Shown piece by piece: positions 16,102 to 24,021 of a DNA stretch of 34,240 nt. Location: assembly GCA_002427815.1 (NCBI GenBank), contig DIZF01000049.1, positions 1-34,240 of the forward strand, written 5' to 3'. Made by a program: the position numbers and the translations under genes. This DNA comes from Ramlibacter tataouinensis. GTDB taxonomy: Bacteria > Pseudomonadota > Gammaproteobacteria > Burkholderiales > Burkholderiaceae_C. The notes under the pieces are model-generated. The model was not told where the DNA came from. It worked only from the letters and a program-made list of their open reading frames with translations, and did no database searches. The number at the start of each line of letters is the position of its first letter. The stretch's first letter is position 1.

Positions 16102-17763
16102 ATGAGCGCAGTTCTCGACCATCCCGAACATCAGGCCCACGACGACCACCATGACCACGCGCCCACCGGCTGGCGGCGCTGGGTCTACGCCACCAATCAC
16201 AAGGACATCGGCACGCTGTACCTGCTGTTCGCCTTCACCATGCTGATGATCGGCGGGCTGCTGGCCATGGTGATCCGCGCCGAGCTGTTCCAGCCCGGGC
16301 TTCAGTTCGTCAATCCCGAACTGTTCAACCAGCTCACCACCATGCACGGGCTGATCATGGTGTTCGGCGCGATCATGCCGGCGTTCGTGGGTTTCGCGAA
16401 CTGGATGATCCCCTTGCAGATCGGGGCCCCCGACATGGCGTTCGCTCGCTTGAACAACTTCAGCTTCTGGCTGTTGATCCCGGCCGGCCTGATGCTGGTG
16501 GGTTCGTTCTTCATGCCGGGCGGCGCACCCGCCGCGGGCTGGACGATGTACGCGCCGCTGACGCTGCAGATGGGCCCATCGATGGATTCCACCATCCTCG
16601 CGATACACCTGCTGGGCGCCTCGTCGATCATGGGCTCGATCAACATCATCGTCACCGTCCTGAACATGCGCGCCCCGGGCATGACGCTGATGAAGATGCC
16701 CATGTTCTGCTGGACCTGGCTGATCACGGCCTACCTGCTGATTGCCGTGATGCCCGTGCTGGCCGGCGCCATCACCATGACGCTGACCGATCGCCACTTC
16801 GGAACCTCCTTTTTCAACCCGGCCGCCGGCGGCGACCCGGTGATGTTCCAGCACATCTTCTGGTTCTTCGGTCACCCCGAGGTATACATCATGATCTTGC
16901 CGGCCTTCGGCATCATCAGCCAGGTGGTACCGGCGTTCTCGCGCAAGCGCCTGTTCGGCTACGCGTCCATGGTCTACGCCACTTCGTCCATCGCCATCCT
17001 GTCGTTCATCGTCTGGGCGCACCACATGTTCACCACCGGTATGCCGGTGACAGGCCAGCTCTTCTTCATGTACTCGACGATGCTGATCGCCGTGCCTACC
17101 GCCGTCAAGATATTCAACTGGATTGCCACCATGTGGGAAGGCTCGATGACTTTCGAGACTCCCATGCTGTTCGCGGTGGGATTCATCTTCGTGTTCACCA
17201 TCGGCGGGTTCACCGGGCTGATCCTGGCCATGGCCCCCATCGACCTGCTGCTGCAGGACACCTATTACGTCGTCGCGCATTTCCACTACGTGCTGGTGGC
17301 CGGGTCGCTGTTCGCCATGTTCTCCGGCTTCTACTACTGGTCCCCCAAGTGGACGGGCGTGATGTACAAGGAGTCGCGCGGCAAGATCCACTTCTGGTGG
17401 TCGCTGATCTCCTTCAACGTCACCTTCTTCCCGATGCACTTCCTGGGACTGGCGGGCATGCCGCGCCGCTACGCCGACTACCCGATGCAGTTCGCCGATT
17501 TCAATATGATGGCCTCGGTGGGCGCCTTCTTCTTCGGCGCTGCGCAGGTCTATTTCTTCTTCTGGATCGTGCTGCCGTGCCTGCGCGGCCAGGGCGAACC
17601 CGCGCCCCAGCGTCCCTGGAACGACCCTGACGGCAAGGGCGCTGAAGGGTTGGAGTGGGAAGTGCCGTCGCCGGCGCCTTTCCACACCTTCGCAACCCCG
17701 CCGCGGCTGGATATCACAGCGACGCGTGTGCTGGGCGCCCGCGTGCAACCCGAACACCATTGA
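16102..17763 (+). CDS. coxA: Cytochrome c oxidase subunit I
   Basis: This 553-residue, 12-helix haem-copper oxidase subunit reduces O2 to water and pumps protons. Haem a ligands are H82 (MHGLIMVFGA) and H395. CuB ligands are H258 (in GHPEVY, with cross-linking Y262), H307 and H308 (WAHHMFTTG). The haem a3 ligand is H393 (HFHYV). The D-channel entry D111 with the LNN segment and E260 in GHPEVY mark a type A1 oxidase. A His/Asp-rich cytoplasmic N-terminus (HPEHQAHDDHHDH) precedes the first helix. The ATG at 16102 follows AAGGAAAT. It lies 36 nt after coxB in the same operon. Confidence 0.98.
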   Translation: MSAVLDHPEHQAHDDHHDHAPTGWRRWVYATNHKDIGTLYLLFAFTMLMIGGLLAMVIRAELFQPGLQFVNPELFNQLTTMHGLIMVFGAIMPAFVGFANWMIPLQIGAPDMAFARLNNFSFWLLIPAGLMLVGSFFMPGGAPAAGWTMYAPLTLQMGPSMDSTILAIHLLGASSIMGSINIIVTVLNMRAPGMTLMKMPMFCWTWLITAYLLIAVMPVLAGAITMTLTDRHFGTSFFNPAAGGDPVMFQHIFWFFGHPEVYIMILPAFGIISQVVPAFSRKRLFGYASMVYATSSIAILSFIVWAHHMFTTGMPVTGQLFFMYSTMLIAVPTAVKIFNWIATMWEGSMTFETPMLFAVGFIFVFTIGGFTGLILAMAPIDLLLQDTYYVVAHFHYVLVAGSLFAMFSGFYYWSPKWTGVMYKESRGKIHFWWSLISFNVTFFPMHFLGLAGMPRRYADYPMQFADFNMMASVGAFFFGAAQVYFFFWIVLPCLRGQGEPAPQRPWNDPDGKGAEGLEWEVPSPAPFHTFATPPRLDITATRVLGARVQPEHH

Positions 17764-17773
17764 GGAGACGAGC

Positions 17774-17890
17774 ATGGCGGTGGACCCTGAGCAAAGGAAA
17801 AGAAACCTGCGGCTGGCGCTGATCCTGGCATCCATCGCGGCGGTTTTCTTCATCGGCTTCATCGTCAAGATCGCACTGCTGTCGAAGTAG
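17774..17890 (+). CDS. Cytochrome oxidase small assembly protein (38 aa)
   Basis: This 38-residue peptide runs from ATG 17774, with GAGGAG at 17763-17768 as ribosome site, to TAG 17888-17890. The charged N-terminus (MAVDPEQRKRNLRLAL) is followed by one hydrophobic helix (about residues 14-35). It fills the space between coxA (10 nt) and ctaG (6 nt). The position and sequence match the tiny membrane proteins annotated as cytochrome oxidase small assembly proteins in Burkholderiales. It is presumably a membrane chaperone or scaffold for CtaG/CoxA, a role inferred mainly from position. Confidence 0.85.
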   Translation: MAVDPEQRKRNLRLALILASIAAVFFIGFIVKIALLSK

Positions 17891-17896
17891 AACGGC

Positions 17897-18499
17897 ATGA
17901 ACCTGCGTACCGAGAACCTCAAGATGGTCGGCAAGCTTGCCGTGGTCGCGGCGGGCATGTTCGCGTTCGGTTATGCCCTGGTCCCCATCTACAAGCACAT
18001 CTGCGAGGTGACAGGGATCAACATCCTGTCGCTGTCGGAGCTGCAGGTGCCCGGCAGCAGCAGCGACGGTGCCGATGGGAGGCTGAATACCCAGGTCGAT
18101 ACCAGCCGCACCATCACGGTGGAGTTCGACGCCAATACGCGTGGGCCGTGGGAATTCAAGCCCGCACAGCGTTCCATCCAGGTGCACCCCGGCGAACTGG
18201 CGACGGTGATGTACGAATTCACCAATGTCCAGAACCGCCGCATGTCGGCCCAGGCCATCCCCAGCTATGCGCCGCATCAGGCTGCGGCGCATTTCAACAA
18301 GCTCGAGTGTTTCTGCTTCAAGCAGCACACGCTGGAGCCGGGCGAGACAAAACGGTGGCCGGTGGTGTTCGTGATCGACCCGAAGCTGTCCAAGGATGTG
18401 ACCACCATCACGCTGTCGTACACCTTCTTCGAAGTCGGCAGCGCGATCCCGCCGGCGCCCTCGGCCGCAGTTCCGGCCGCAACGGCTCCAAGGACATGA
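17897..18499 (+). CDS. ctaG: Cytochrome c oxidase assembly protein CtaG (Cox11)
   Basis: This 200-residue protein is a copper chaperone delivering Cu to the CuB site of subunit I. It has an N-terminal membrane anchor (about residues 11-30) and a periplasmic immunoglobulin-like domain. The copper-binding CFC motif is at C138/C140 (KLECFCFKQHTLEPGE). An additional conserved cysteine (C36) follows the anchor in YKHICEVTG, as in Cox11. The C-terminus is Pro/Ala-rich. Its stop overlaps the DUF2970 start by 4 nt (ATGA). Confidence 0.97.
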   Translation: MNLRTENLKMVGKLAVVAAGMFAFGYALVPIYKHICEVTGINILSLSELQVPGSSSDGADGRLNTQVDTSRTITVEFDANTRGPWEFKPAQRSIQVHPGELATVMYEFTNVQNRRMSAQAIPSYAPHQAAAHFNKLECFCFKQHTLEPGETKRWPVVFVIDPKLSKDVTTITLSYTFFEVGSAIPPAPSAAVPAATAPRT

Positions 18500-18711
18500 A
18501 CGCGCACCCCCCGGCAGCGCCGCGCCGCGCCTCGTTCCTGCGCACCGTCAAGGCTGTGGCCTGGTCCTTCGTGGGCATCCGCAAGAACAGCGAATTCCAT
18601 GAGGACATGGGCAGGCTCAATCCGCTCCACATCATCGTCGCGGCGCTGGTGGGCGTGGCGCTGTTCGTCGCGGGGCTGCTGTTGCTGGTCAACTGGATCG
18701 TTGCCAAATAG
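18496..18711 (+). CDS. DUF2970 small membrane protein
   Basis: This 71-residue protein has a basic N-terminus, the segment FLRTVKAVAWSFVGIRKNSEFHED typical of DUF2970, and one C-terminal membrane helix (about residues 47-68). It is encoded between ctaG and coxC, overlapping ctaG by 4 nt. The family occurs with cytochrome oxidase genes in betaproteobacteria, but no function is established. Translational coupling to ctaG suggests an assembly role, which is inference. Confidence 0.85.
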   Translation: MNAHPPAAPRRASFLRTVKAVAWSFVGIRKNSEFHEDMGRLNPLHIIVAALVGVALFVAGLLLLVNWIVAK

Positions 18712-18746
18712 CCAATACACAGAATTTTGGGGAATCAGGAGTTCAG

Positions 18747-19628
18747 ATGAGTACCACCGCCACGGGCACAGCGCCCAACTATTTCGTGCCCCAGCCCTCG
18801 CGCCATCCGGCGTTCGCAGCCTTCGGGCTGTTCTGGGTCATCCTGGGCGCCGCGCAATGGATCAACGGCAACGATTGGGGCAAGTACGCGTTTCTGTTCG
18901 GCATGCTCTGGCTGTTCGGCGTGCTGTTCCAGTGGTTCCGCCAGGCCGTGGGCGAGAGCGAGGGCGGCAACTACAACTACCAGGTCGACCGGTCGTTTCG
19001 CTGGAGCATGAGCTGGTTCATCTTCTCCGAGGTGATGTTCTTCGGGGCCTTCTTCACCGCCCTGTGGTGGTTGCGCTCGCATTCGGTGCCGGCCCTGGGC
19101 GGCCTGGACAACGCGTTGCTCTGGCCCGATTTCAAGGCCGTGTGGCCCACGGTCGCGCCGGGCACCACCGCGTCGCCGGCCAACATCATCGAGCCGTTCC
19201 AGGTGATGACGCCGTTCTGGCTGCCCACCATCAACACTGCGCTGCTGCTGTCGTCCGGCGTCACACTGACCATCGCCCACCACGCGCTGCGGGAAAATCA
19301 TCGCGGCCGCACCATCGCCTTCATGTGGGTCACCGTCCTGTTGGGTGCGACCTTCGTGTGCGTGCAGGCCTATGAGTATTTCCACGCCTACACCGAGCTC
19401 AATCTCAAGCTGTCCTCGGGCGCTTACGGCTCCACCTTCTTCATGCTCACGGGGTTTCACGGCTTCCACGTGATCGTCGGCATGCTGATGCTGCTGTTCA
19501 TCACGCTGCGCCTGATGAAGGGCCACTTCACCGCCGAGCGCCACTTCGGTTTCGAAGGCGCCGCCTGGTATTGGCACTTCGTCGACGTGGTCTGGCTCGG
19601 CCTGTACACGCTGGTGTACTGGTTATAG
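18747..19628 (+). CDS. coxC: Cytochrome c oxidase subunit III
   Basis: This 293-residue, seven-helix membrane subunit stabilises subunit I and shapes proton uptake. Signatures are HPAFAAFGLFWVILGAAQW at the N-terminus, SFRWSMSWFIFSEVMFFGAFFTALWW with the conserved Glu, and VQAYEYFHAY. The C-terminus FEGAAWYWHFVDVVWLGLYTLVYW is the family's closing sequence. The ATG at 18747 follows CAGGAG. It is the last structural gene of the coxBAC unit. A hairpin lies downstream at 19665-19690. Confidence 0.97.
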   Translation: MSTTATGTAPNYFVPQPSRHPAFAAFGLFWVILGAAQWINGNDWGKYAFLFGMLWLFGVLFQWFRQAVGESEGGNYNYQVDRSFRWSMSWFIFSEVMFFGAFFTALWWLRSHSVPALGGLDNALLWPDFKAVWPTVAPGTTASPANIIEPFQVMTPFWLPTINTALLLSSGVTLTIAHHALRENHRGRTIAFMWVTVLLGATFVCVQAYEYFHAYTELNLKLSSGAYGSTFFMLTGFHGFHVIVGMLMLLFITLRLMKGHFTAERHFGFEGAAWYWHFVDVVWLGLYTLVYWL

Positions 19629-19660
19629 CCGGCAAGGAGAAAGCAAGGCGGGCAACGGAC

Positions 19661-19690
19661 GAAAACAAGGGCCGCAGACGCGGCCCTTGT
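19661..19690 (-). terminator. Hairpin between coxC and DUF2909, likely bidirectional
   Basis: ACAAGGGCCGC (19665-19675) pairs perfectly with GCGGCCCTTGT (19680-19690) around AGAC. On the minus strand the stem runs into TTTTC, so it can act as an intrinsic terminator for the DUF2909 gene that stops at 19702. On the plus strand it follows coxC by 36 nt but lacks a T-run, so termination there would be weaker. Confidence 0.7.
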
Positions 19691-19701
19691 CCTTCCCGGC
19701 G

Positions 19702-19923
19702 TTACCTGCCCACCGGTATTCCGGTCGGCTGGATATAGCCGAACTTCCAGGCCAGCAGGATGCAGATGAACAGCAGGATGGAAAAGCCCACCCGGAAAGC
19801 CAGCGCGCGCGCCATATTGCTGGTCTTGGGCTTGCCATCGCGGCCGTCACGCAGCATGAAGAACAGCGCCGAGCCCAGGCTGCCGATGATGGCCACGAAA
19901 GCCAGGAGCACCAGATATTTCAT
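19702..19923 (-). CDS. Twin-transmembrane protein, DUF2909
   Basis: This 73-residue protein has two membrane helices (about residues 3-23 and 45-63) joined by a basic loop (RDGRDGKPKTSNMARAL), which is the DUF2909 layout. It is encoded antisense inside the cox cluster, between coxC and SURF1. Its ATG lies only 15 bp from the divergent SURF1 start. A hairpin terminator follows its stop. The family is conserved at this locus in Burkholderiales, and its function is unknown. Confidence 0.82.
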   Translation of the reverse strand: MKYLVLLAFVAIIGSLGSALFFMLRDGRDGKPKTSNMARALAFRVGFSILLFICILLAWKFGYIQPTGIPVGR

Positions 19924-19938
19924 GAGGGCGATTATCCC

Positions 19939-20667
19939 GTGACCCCCGCCCGTCCCTCACGCTTTTGGCTGATCACCCTGGGCGCACTGGTGACAGTCGG
20001 CATCACGCTGCGCCTGGGCGCATGGCAAATGGATCGGGCGGGCCAGAAAGTCGCGCTGCAGGCCGCCATCGACCAGCGCAAGGCGATGCCGCCCATAACG
20101 CAGGAAGTCTTGCTGGGCGGCAAGACGCATGAGGAACTGCTCCACCGGCCGGTGGTTCTGCGCGGCAGCTGGCTTGCGCAGCACACGGTGTTTCTCGACA
20201 ACAGGCAGATGCAGGGCCGGCAGGGGTTTTACGTGGTCACGCCCTTGCAGCTGGAGGGCGTCGCGACGGCGGTGCTGGTCGAGCGGGGCTGGGTGCCGCG
20301 CAATTTCGAGCAACGGGAGAAACTGCCGCCGATCCAGACGCCCGAGGGCTTGATTGAGCTGCGCGGCCGCATTGCCCCGCCGCCCGCCAAGCTATACGAG
20401 TTTGCCGGGGCGCAGCGGGGCGCCATCCGGCAAAATCTGGACTTGGCCCAATTCCGGGCCGAAACGGGCCTGCCCTTGCTGGACCTTGCCGTGCGGCAGA
20501 CGGAAGGACCACCGGACGGCCTGCTGCGCGACTGGCCCGAGGCCGCCGGTAGCGCCGCGACCAATTACGGTTATGCCTTCCAATGGTGGGCCATGAGCGG
20601 CCTCGTCGCCATCCTTTATGTCTGGTTCCAGTTCATCGTCCCACGCCGAAAGGCACCACATGCTTGA
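19939..20667 (+). CDS. SURF1 family protein
   Basis: This 242-residue cytochrome oxidase biogenesis factor is implicated in haem a insertion into subunit I. It has an N-terminal helix (FWLITLGALVTVGITLRLGAWQ), a periplasmic domain with HRPVVLRGSW, and the SURF1 signature GRQGFYVVTPLQL followed by VLVERGWVP. A C-terminal helix (NYGYAFQWWAMSGLVAILYVWF) completes the pattern. The start is GTG at 19939. Only in-frame codons overlapping the divergent DUF2909 gene lie further upstream. Its stop overlaps the next start by 8 nt. Confidence 0.93.
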   Translation: MTPARPSRFWLITLGALVTVGITLRLGAWQMDRAGQKVALQAAIDQRKAMPPITQEVLLGGKTHEELLHRPVVLRGSWLAQHTVFLDNRQMQGRQGFYVVTPLQLEGVATAVLVERGWVPRNFEQREKLPPIQTPEGLIELRGRIAPPPAKLYEFAGAQRGAIRQNLDLAQFRAETGLPLLDLAVRQTEGPPDGLLRDWPEAAGSAATNYGYAFQWWAMSGLVAILYVWFQFIVPRRKAPHA

Positions 20668-21337
20668 CGAGCCTTTGGGCCTCACGGTTCATTCATTGCC
20701 CGTGCCGCAGGAAGCTCTGGCGCGCGACAGCCGCCGCACCGCGATCGGGCGCTTGAAGATGCTGGCCGTGCTGGCGGTCTGCGCGGCGCCGGTGGTGGCG
20801 TCCTACCTTACTTACTACGTGATCCGCCCTCAAGGCCGGCCCAACTACGGCGAACTTGTCGAGGAGCGGCAGTTGCCCGCGGTGTCGGCCACGTCCCTGG
20901 ACGGCGCCGGTGTATCCCTGCGCTCGCTGCGCGGCCAATGGCTTCTGGTCAGCGTTGCCGGCGGCGAGTGCAATGCCGCGTGCGAACGGCATTTGTATCT
21001 GCAGCGCCAGATGCGCGAAAGCCTGGGCAAGGACAAGGACCGAGTCGACTGGGTCTGGCTGGTCGCGGACGGCAAGCCAGTGCGCGAGGCCCTGCGGCCC
21101 GCGCTGGCCCAGGCCACCGTATTGCGCGTGGATGAGGCCCAGCTCGGGCGATGGCTGGCACCCGCCCCCGGCCAGGCGCTTGCCGATCACCTGTACCTGG
21201 TCGACCCCATGGGCAACTGGATGCTGCGCTTTCCCGCCGAGCTGAATCTGGCAACCGCTCCCAGGGCCAAACGCGACCTGGAGCGGCTGCTGCGAGCCTC
21301 GGCTGGCTGGGACCAGCCGGGCCGCGGGAACCACTGA
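20660..21337 (+). CDS. SCO-like membrane-anchored thioredoxin-fold protein
   Basis: This 225-residue protein has one N-terminal membrane helix (about 34-54) and a periplasmic thioredoxin-like domain. It keeps a C104-N-A-A-C108 motif, equivalent to the CPxVC copper site of SCO proteins. H177 (ADHLYLVDPMGNW) lies where SCO proteins have their third ligand. Overall similarity to SCO is low, and the conserved proline of CPxxC is missing. It is translated from ATG 20660, overlapping SURF1 by 8 nt, and ends 1 nt before ctaA. The context points to cytochrome oxidase assembly. Copper or thiol-redox function is inference. Confidence 0.78.
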   Translation: MLDEPLGLTVHSLPVPQEALARDSRRTAIGRLKMLAVLAVCAAPVVASYLTYYVIRPQGRPNYGELVEERQLPAVSATSLDGAGVSLRSLRGQWLLVSVAGGECNAACERHLYLQRQMRESLGKDKDRVDWVWLVADGKPVREALRPALAQATVLRVDEAQLGRWLAPAPGQALADHLYLVDPMGNWMLRFPAELNLATAPRAKRDLERLLRASAGWDQPGRGNH

Positions 21338-21338
21338 C

Positions 21339-22493
21339 ATGAACGTCCAGCCGCTGTACGACCTGTCGCCCGTCCTGCACATCATGCTGATGGGTGTGGT
21401 GGTCGCGCTCGGGCCACTCTCCTGGATGTGGCTGCGCAACCCGCGGGCGGTGCCGGCGCGGCGGCTGCAGGCCCTGACCTTGGCGGTGCTGTTTCTTACC
21501 TTCGACCTGGTGCTGTTCGGCACCTTCACCCGCCTCACGGACTCGGGGCTGGGTTGCCCGGATTGGCCGGGTTGTTATGGAAACGCCAGCCCCAGCGGCG
21601 CGCAAGTCCAGATCGACAAGGCCCAGGCGGAAATGCCGACCGGACCGGTGACGCATGGCAAGGCCTGGGTCGAGATGATCCATCGCTACCTGGCGACCGG
21701 CGTCGGCGTGTTGATCCTCACCCTCGCCGCGGGTACCTGGGTGCTGCGGCGGCGTGGCGCGGCCGTGAGCCCGTGGTGGCCCACGGCAACCCTGGCCTGG
21801 GTCTGCCTGCAAGGCGCTTTCGGGGCGTGGACCGTGACCATGAAGCTGTTCCCGGCGATGGTCACGCTGCACCTGCTGGCCGGGCTGGTGCTGCTTGCGT
21901 TGCTCTGTCGCCAGGCCGTCGCGTACATCCATGCCCAGCACGGCCGCGCGCGGGCCGCAATTGCACCGGCGACGCGTGGCTGGCTGATCGCCGCCCTCGC
22001 ATTGGTGTGGCTGCAGGTGGCGTTGGGCGGCTGGGTCAGCACCAACTACGCGGTACTGGCTTGCAGCGACTTTCCGGCGTGCCACGGCAGTTGGTGGCCG
22101 GCGATGGACTTTCGCCAGGGTTTCGAGCTGTGGCGGGATCTGGGCAAAACGGGCGGTGGTGAACACATCGGGTTTGAAGCGCTGACGGCCATCCACTATG
22201 TGCATCGTCTCTTCGCGTACCTGGTATTCGCCGTGGTGGCCCTGCTCACCTGGCGGCTGTATCAGGTCGGCGCCTTGCGATCCCAGGCCAGGTGGATCGG
22301 CGTGCTTGGCCTGTGGCAGCTCGCCACGGGAATATCCAACGTGCTCCTGGGCTGGCCGCTGTTGGTAGCCGTGGCCCATACCGGAGGTGCGGCGGCGCTG
22401 ATCGTGGTGCTCACATGGGCGCTCGCCGAAAGCCGCAGCGCTGTCAGCGCGGTGTCCGCAACGTCAATCGACGCGCTGGAGCGGTCGACATGA
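21339..22493 (+). CDS. ctaA: Haem A synthase
   Basis: This 384-residue, eight-helix membrane enzyme (COX15/CtaA) oxidises the C8 methyl of haem O to a formyl group, giving haem A. Signatures are GTFTRLTDSGLGCPDWPGCYG with its cysteine pair, then MIHRYLATGVGVLILTLAAG. LQVALGGWVSTNYAVLACSDFPACHG gives a second cysteine pair. The haem-ligand histidine in AIHYVHRLFAYLVF lies late in the protein. It is closely packed: 1 nt after the SCO-like gene, with a 4-nt overlap (ATGA) with ctaB, the preceding pathway step. Confidence 0.95.
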   Translation: MNVQPLYDLSPVLHIMLMGVVVALGPLSWMWLRNPRAVPARRLQALTLAVLFLTFDLVLFGTFTRLTDSGLGCPDWPGCYGNASPSGAQVQIDKAQAEMPTGPVTHGKAWVEMIHRYLATGVGVLILTLAAGTWVLRRRGAAVSPWWPTATLAWVCLQGAFGAWTVTMKLFPAMVTLHLLAGLVLLALLCRQAVAYIHAQHGRARAAIAPATRGWLIAALALVWLQVALGGWVSTNYAVLACSDFPACHGSWWPAMDFRQGFELWRDLGKTGGGEHIGFEALTAIHYVHRLFAYLVFAVVALLTWRLYQVGALRSQARWIGVLGLWQLATGISNVLLGWPLLVAVAHTGGAAALIVVLTWALAESRSAVSAVSATSIDALERST

Positions 22494-23398
22494 GCACGAT
22501 AGAGACGCAAGCGGCGCATCAGCCGCTGACCTCCCGCCTCCGGCAGTTCTACGCGTTGACCAAACCACGCGTGATCCAGCTCATCGTCTTTTGCGCCCTC
22601 ATCGGCATGGTGTTGGCGGTTCCGGGCATGCCGACCCTGCTCGACCTGCGGCTTGGACTCATCGCCTGCCTGGGTATCTGGCTGGTTGCTGCGGCCGCCG
22701 CGGTCTTCAATTGCCTGGTGGAACAAAGCATCGATGCGAAGATGAAACGCACCTCCTGGCGGGCGACGGCGAAGGGCGAGTTGCACGACTGGGAGACGCT
22801 CTTGTTTGCCGGCGTGCTGTGCGGGCTGGGGTCGTGGCTGCTTTACGTCTGGGTCAATCCGCTGACCATGTGGCTGACCTTCGGGACCTTTGTCGGCTAT
22901 GCGGTGATCTACACCGTCATCCTGAAGCCATTGACGCCGCAGAACATCGTCATCGGCGGGGCTTCGGGCGCCATGCCCCCGGTTCTGGGCTGGGCCGCGA
23001 TGACAGGCGACGTGGGGCCGGAGGCCCTGATTCTCTTTCTCATCATCTTCCTGTGGACACCACCGCACTTCTGGTCCCTGGCGTTGTATCGCGTCGAGGA
23101 CTACCGAAAGTCCGGCCTGCCGATGCTGCCGGTCACGCATGGCAACGAGTTCACCCGCCTCCAGGTCTTCCTGTACACCCTGGTGCTGTTCGCGGCATGC
23201 CTCATGCCGTTCGCGTACGGCATGAGTTCCTGGCTCTACCTCGTCGTTGCCGTGGTGCTGAGCTTCGGCTTTTCGTTCTATGGCTTCCGCCTCTGGCGCA
23301 GCTATTCCGACGCGCTGGCGCGCAAGACCTTCCGCTTCTCGCTGATCCACCTGAGCGTGCTGTTCGCGGCGTTGCTGGTCGACCACTACCTATTCTGA
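22490..23398 (+). CDS. ctaB: Protohaem IX farnesyltransferase (haem O synthase)
   Basis: This 302-residue polytopic UbiA-family prenyltransferase adds a farnesyl group to haem B to form haem O. The first Asp-rich region reads NCLVEQSIDAKMKRTSWR (about residue 78-95), and TPPHFWSLALYRVEDYRKSGLPMLPVTHG is the typical second region. TKPRVIQLIVFCALIGM marks the first helix. The ATG at 22490 overlaps the ctaA stop by 4 nt. The product feeds ctaA directly. Confidence 0.96.
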   Translation: MSTIETQAAHQPLTSRLRQFYALTKPRVIQLIVFCALIGMVLAVPGMPTLLDLRLGLIACLGIWLVAAAAAVFNCLVEQSIDAKMKRTSWRATAKGELHDWETLLFAGVLCGLGSWLLYVWVNPLTMWLTFGTFVGYAVIYTVILKPLTPQNIVIGGASGAMPPVLGWAAMTGDVGPEALILFLIIFLWTPPHFWSLALYRVEDYRKSGLPMLPVTHGNEFTRLQVFLYTLVLFAACLMPFAYGMSSWLYLVVAVVLSFGFSFYGFRLWRSYSDALARKTFRFSLIHLSVLFAALLVDHYLF

Positions 23399-23403
23399 TC
23401 ATC

Positions 23404-24012
23404 ATGCACAGGCGCACTGTTCTCGGATCCATTTCAGCTTGGGCTCTGGCTGCGGGGAGCGCGAGCGTCGTGCTCGCCTGCAGCGAAAACAAGCCGCAGT
23501 TCAAGGCGATCGACCTGACCGGCGCGGATTACGCCCGCGATTTCCAGCTGACGGACCACAACGGGCAGCAGCGCAGCTTGAAGGACTTTCGCGGCAAGGT
23601 GGTGGTGCTGTTCTTCGGCTACACCCAGTGCCCCGATGTGTGCCCCACCTCGCTTGCGGAGATGGCCGAGGCCAGGAAACTGCTGGGGCCCGACGGCGAC
23701 AAGGTCCAGGGCCTGTTCGTCACCGTTGACCCCGAGCGCGATACGCCCGAGGTGCTGAAGGCTTACATGGCCAATTTCGATCCCGGCTTCCTGGCGCTGA
23801 GACCAACGCCTGAGCAGCTCCCCGCCCTGGCCAAGGAATTCAAGATCTACTACAAGAAGGTGGAGGGCAAGACGCCCACCAGCTACACCATGGACCACTC
23901 GGCCGCCAGCTATGTGTACGACACCCAGGGCCGGTTGCGCCTGTACACGCGCTACGGCACCGGCCCCCAGGCACTGGCCTCGGATCTGCAACTGCTGCTT
24001 GCGCAGGGCTGA
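23404..24012 (+). CDS. SCO family copper chaperone (SCO1/SenC)
   Basis: This 202-residue lipoprotein has an N-terminal signal with lipobox VLAC26. Its periplasmic thioredoxin-fold domain carries the copper motif C76-P-D-V-C80 (FFGYTQCPDVCPTSL) and the third ligand H165 (YTMDHSAASYVYD). SCO proteins metallate or reduce the CuA site of subunit II. All ligand residues are present. It starts 5 nt after ctaB and is the last cox-related gene of the cluster. Confidence 0.95.
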   Translation: MHRRTVLGSISAWALAAGSASVVLACSENKPQFKAIDLTGADYARDFQLTDHNGQQRSLKDFRGKVVVLFFGYTQCPDVCPTSLAEMAEARKLLGPDGDKVQGLFVTVDPERDTPEVLKAYMANFDPGFLALRPTPEQLPALAKEFKIYYKKVEGKTPTSYTMDHSAASYVYDTQGRLRLYTRYGTGPQALASDLQLLLAQG

Positions 24013-24021
24013 AGCAGCGCC

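Noticed and set aside
14881..17958. A 1025-codon open frame on the minus strand opposite coxB-coxA
   Set aside because: It is antisense to two unmistakable oxidase genes. Its translation is a low-complexity His/Gly/Arg-rich shadow typical of GC-rich codon usage.
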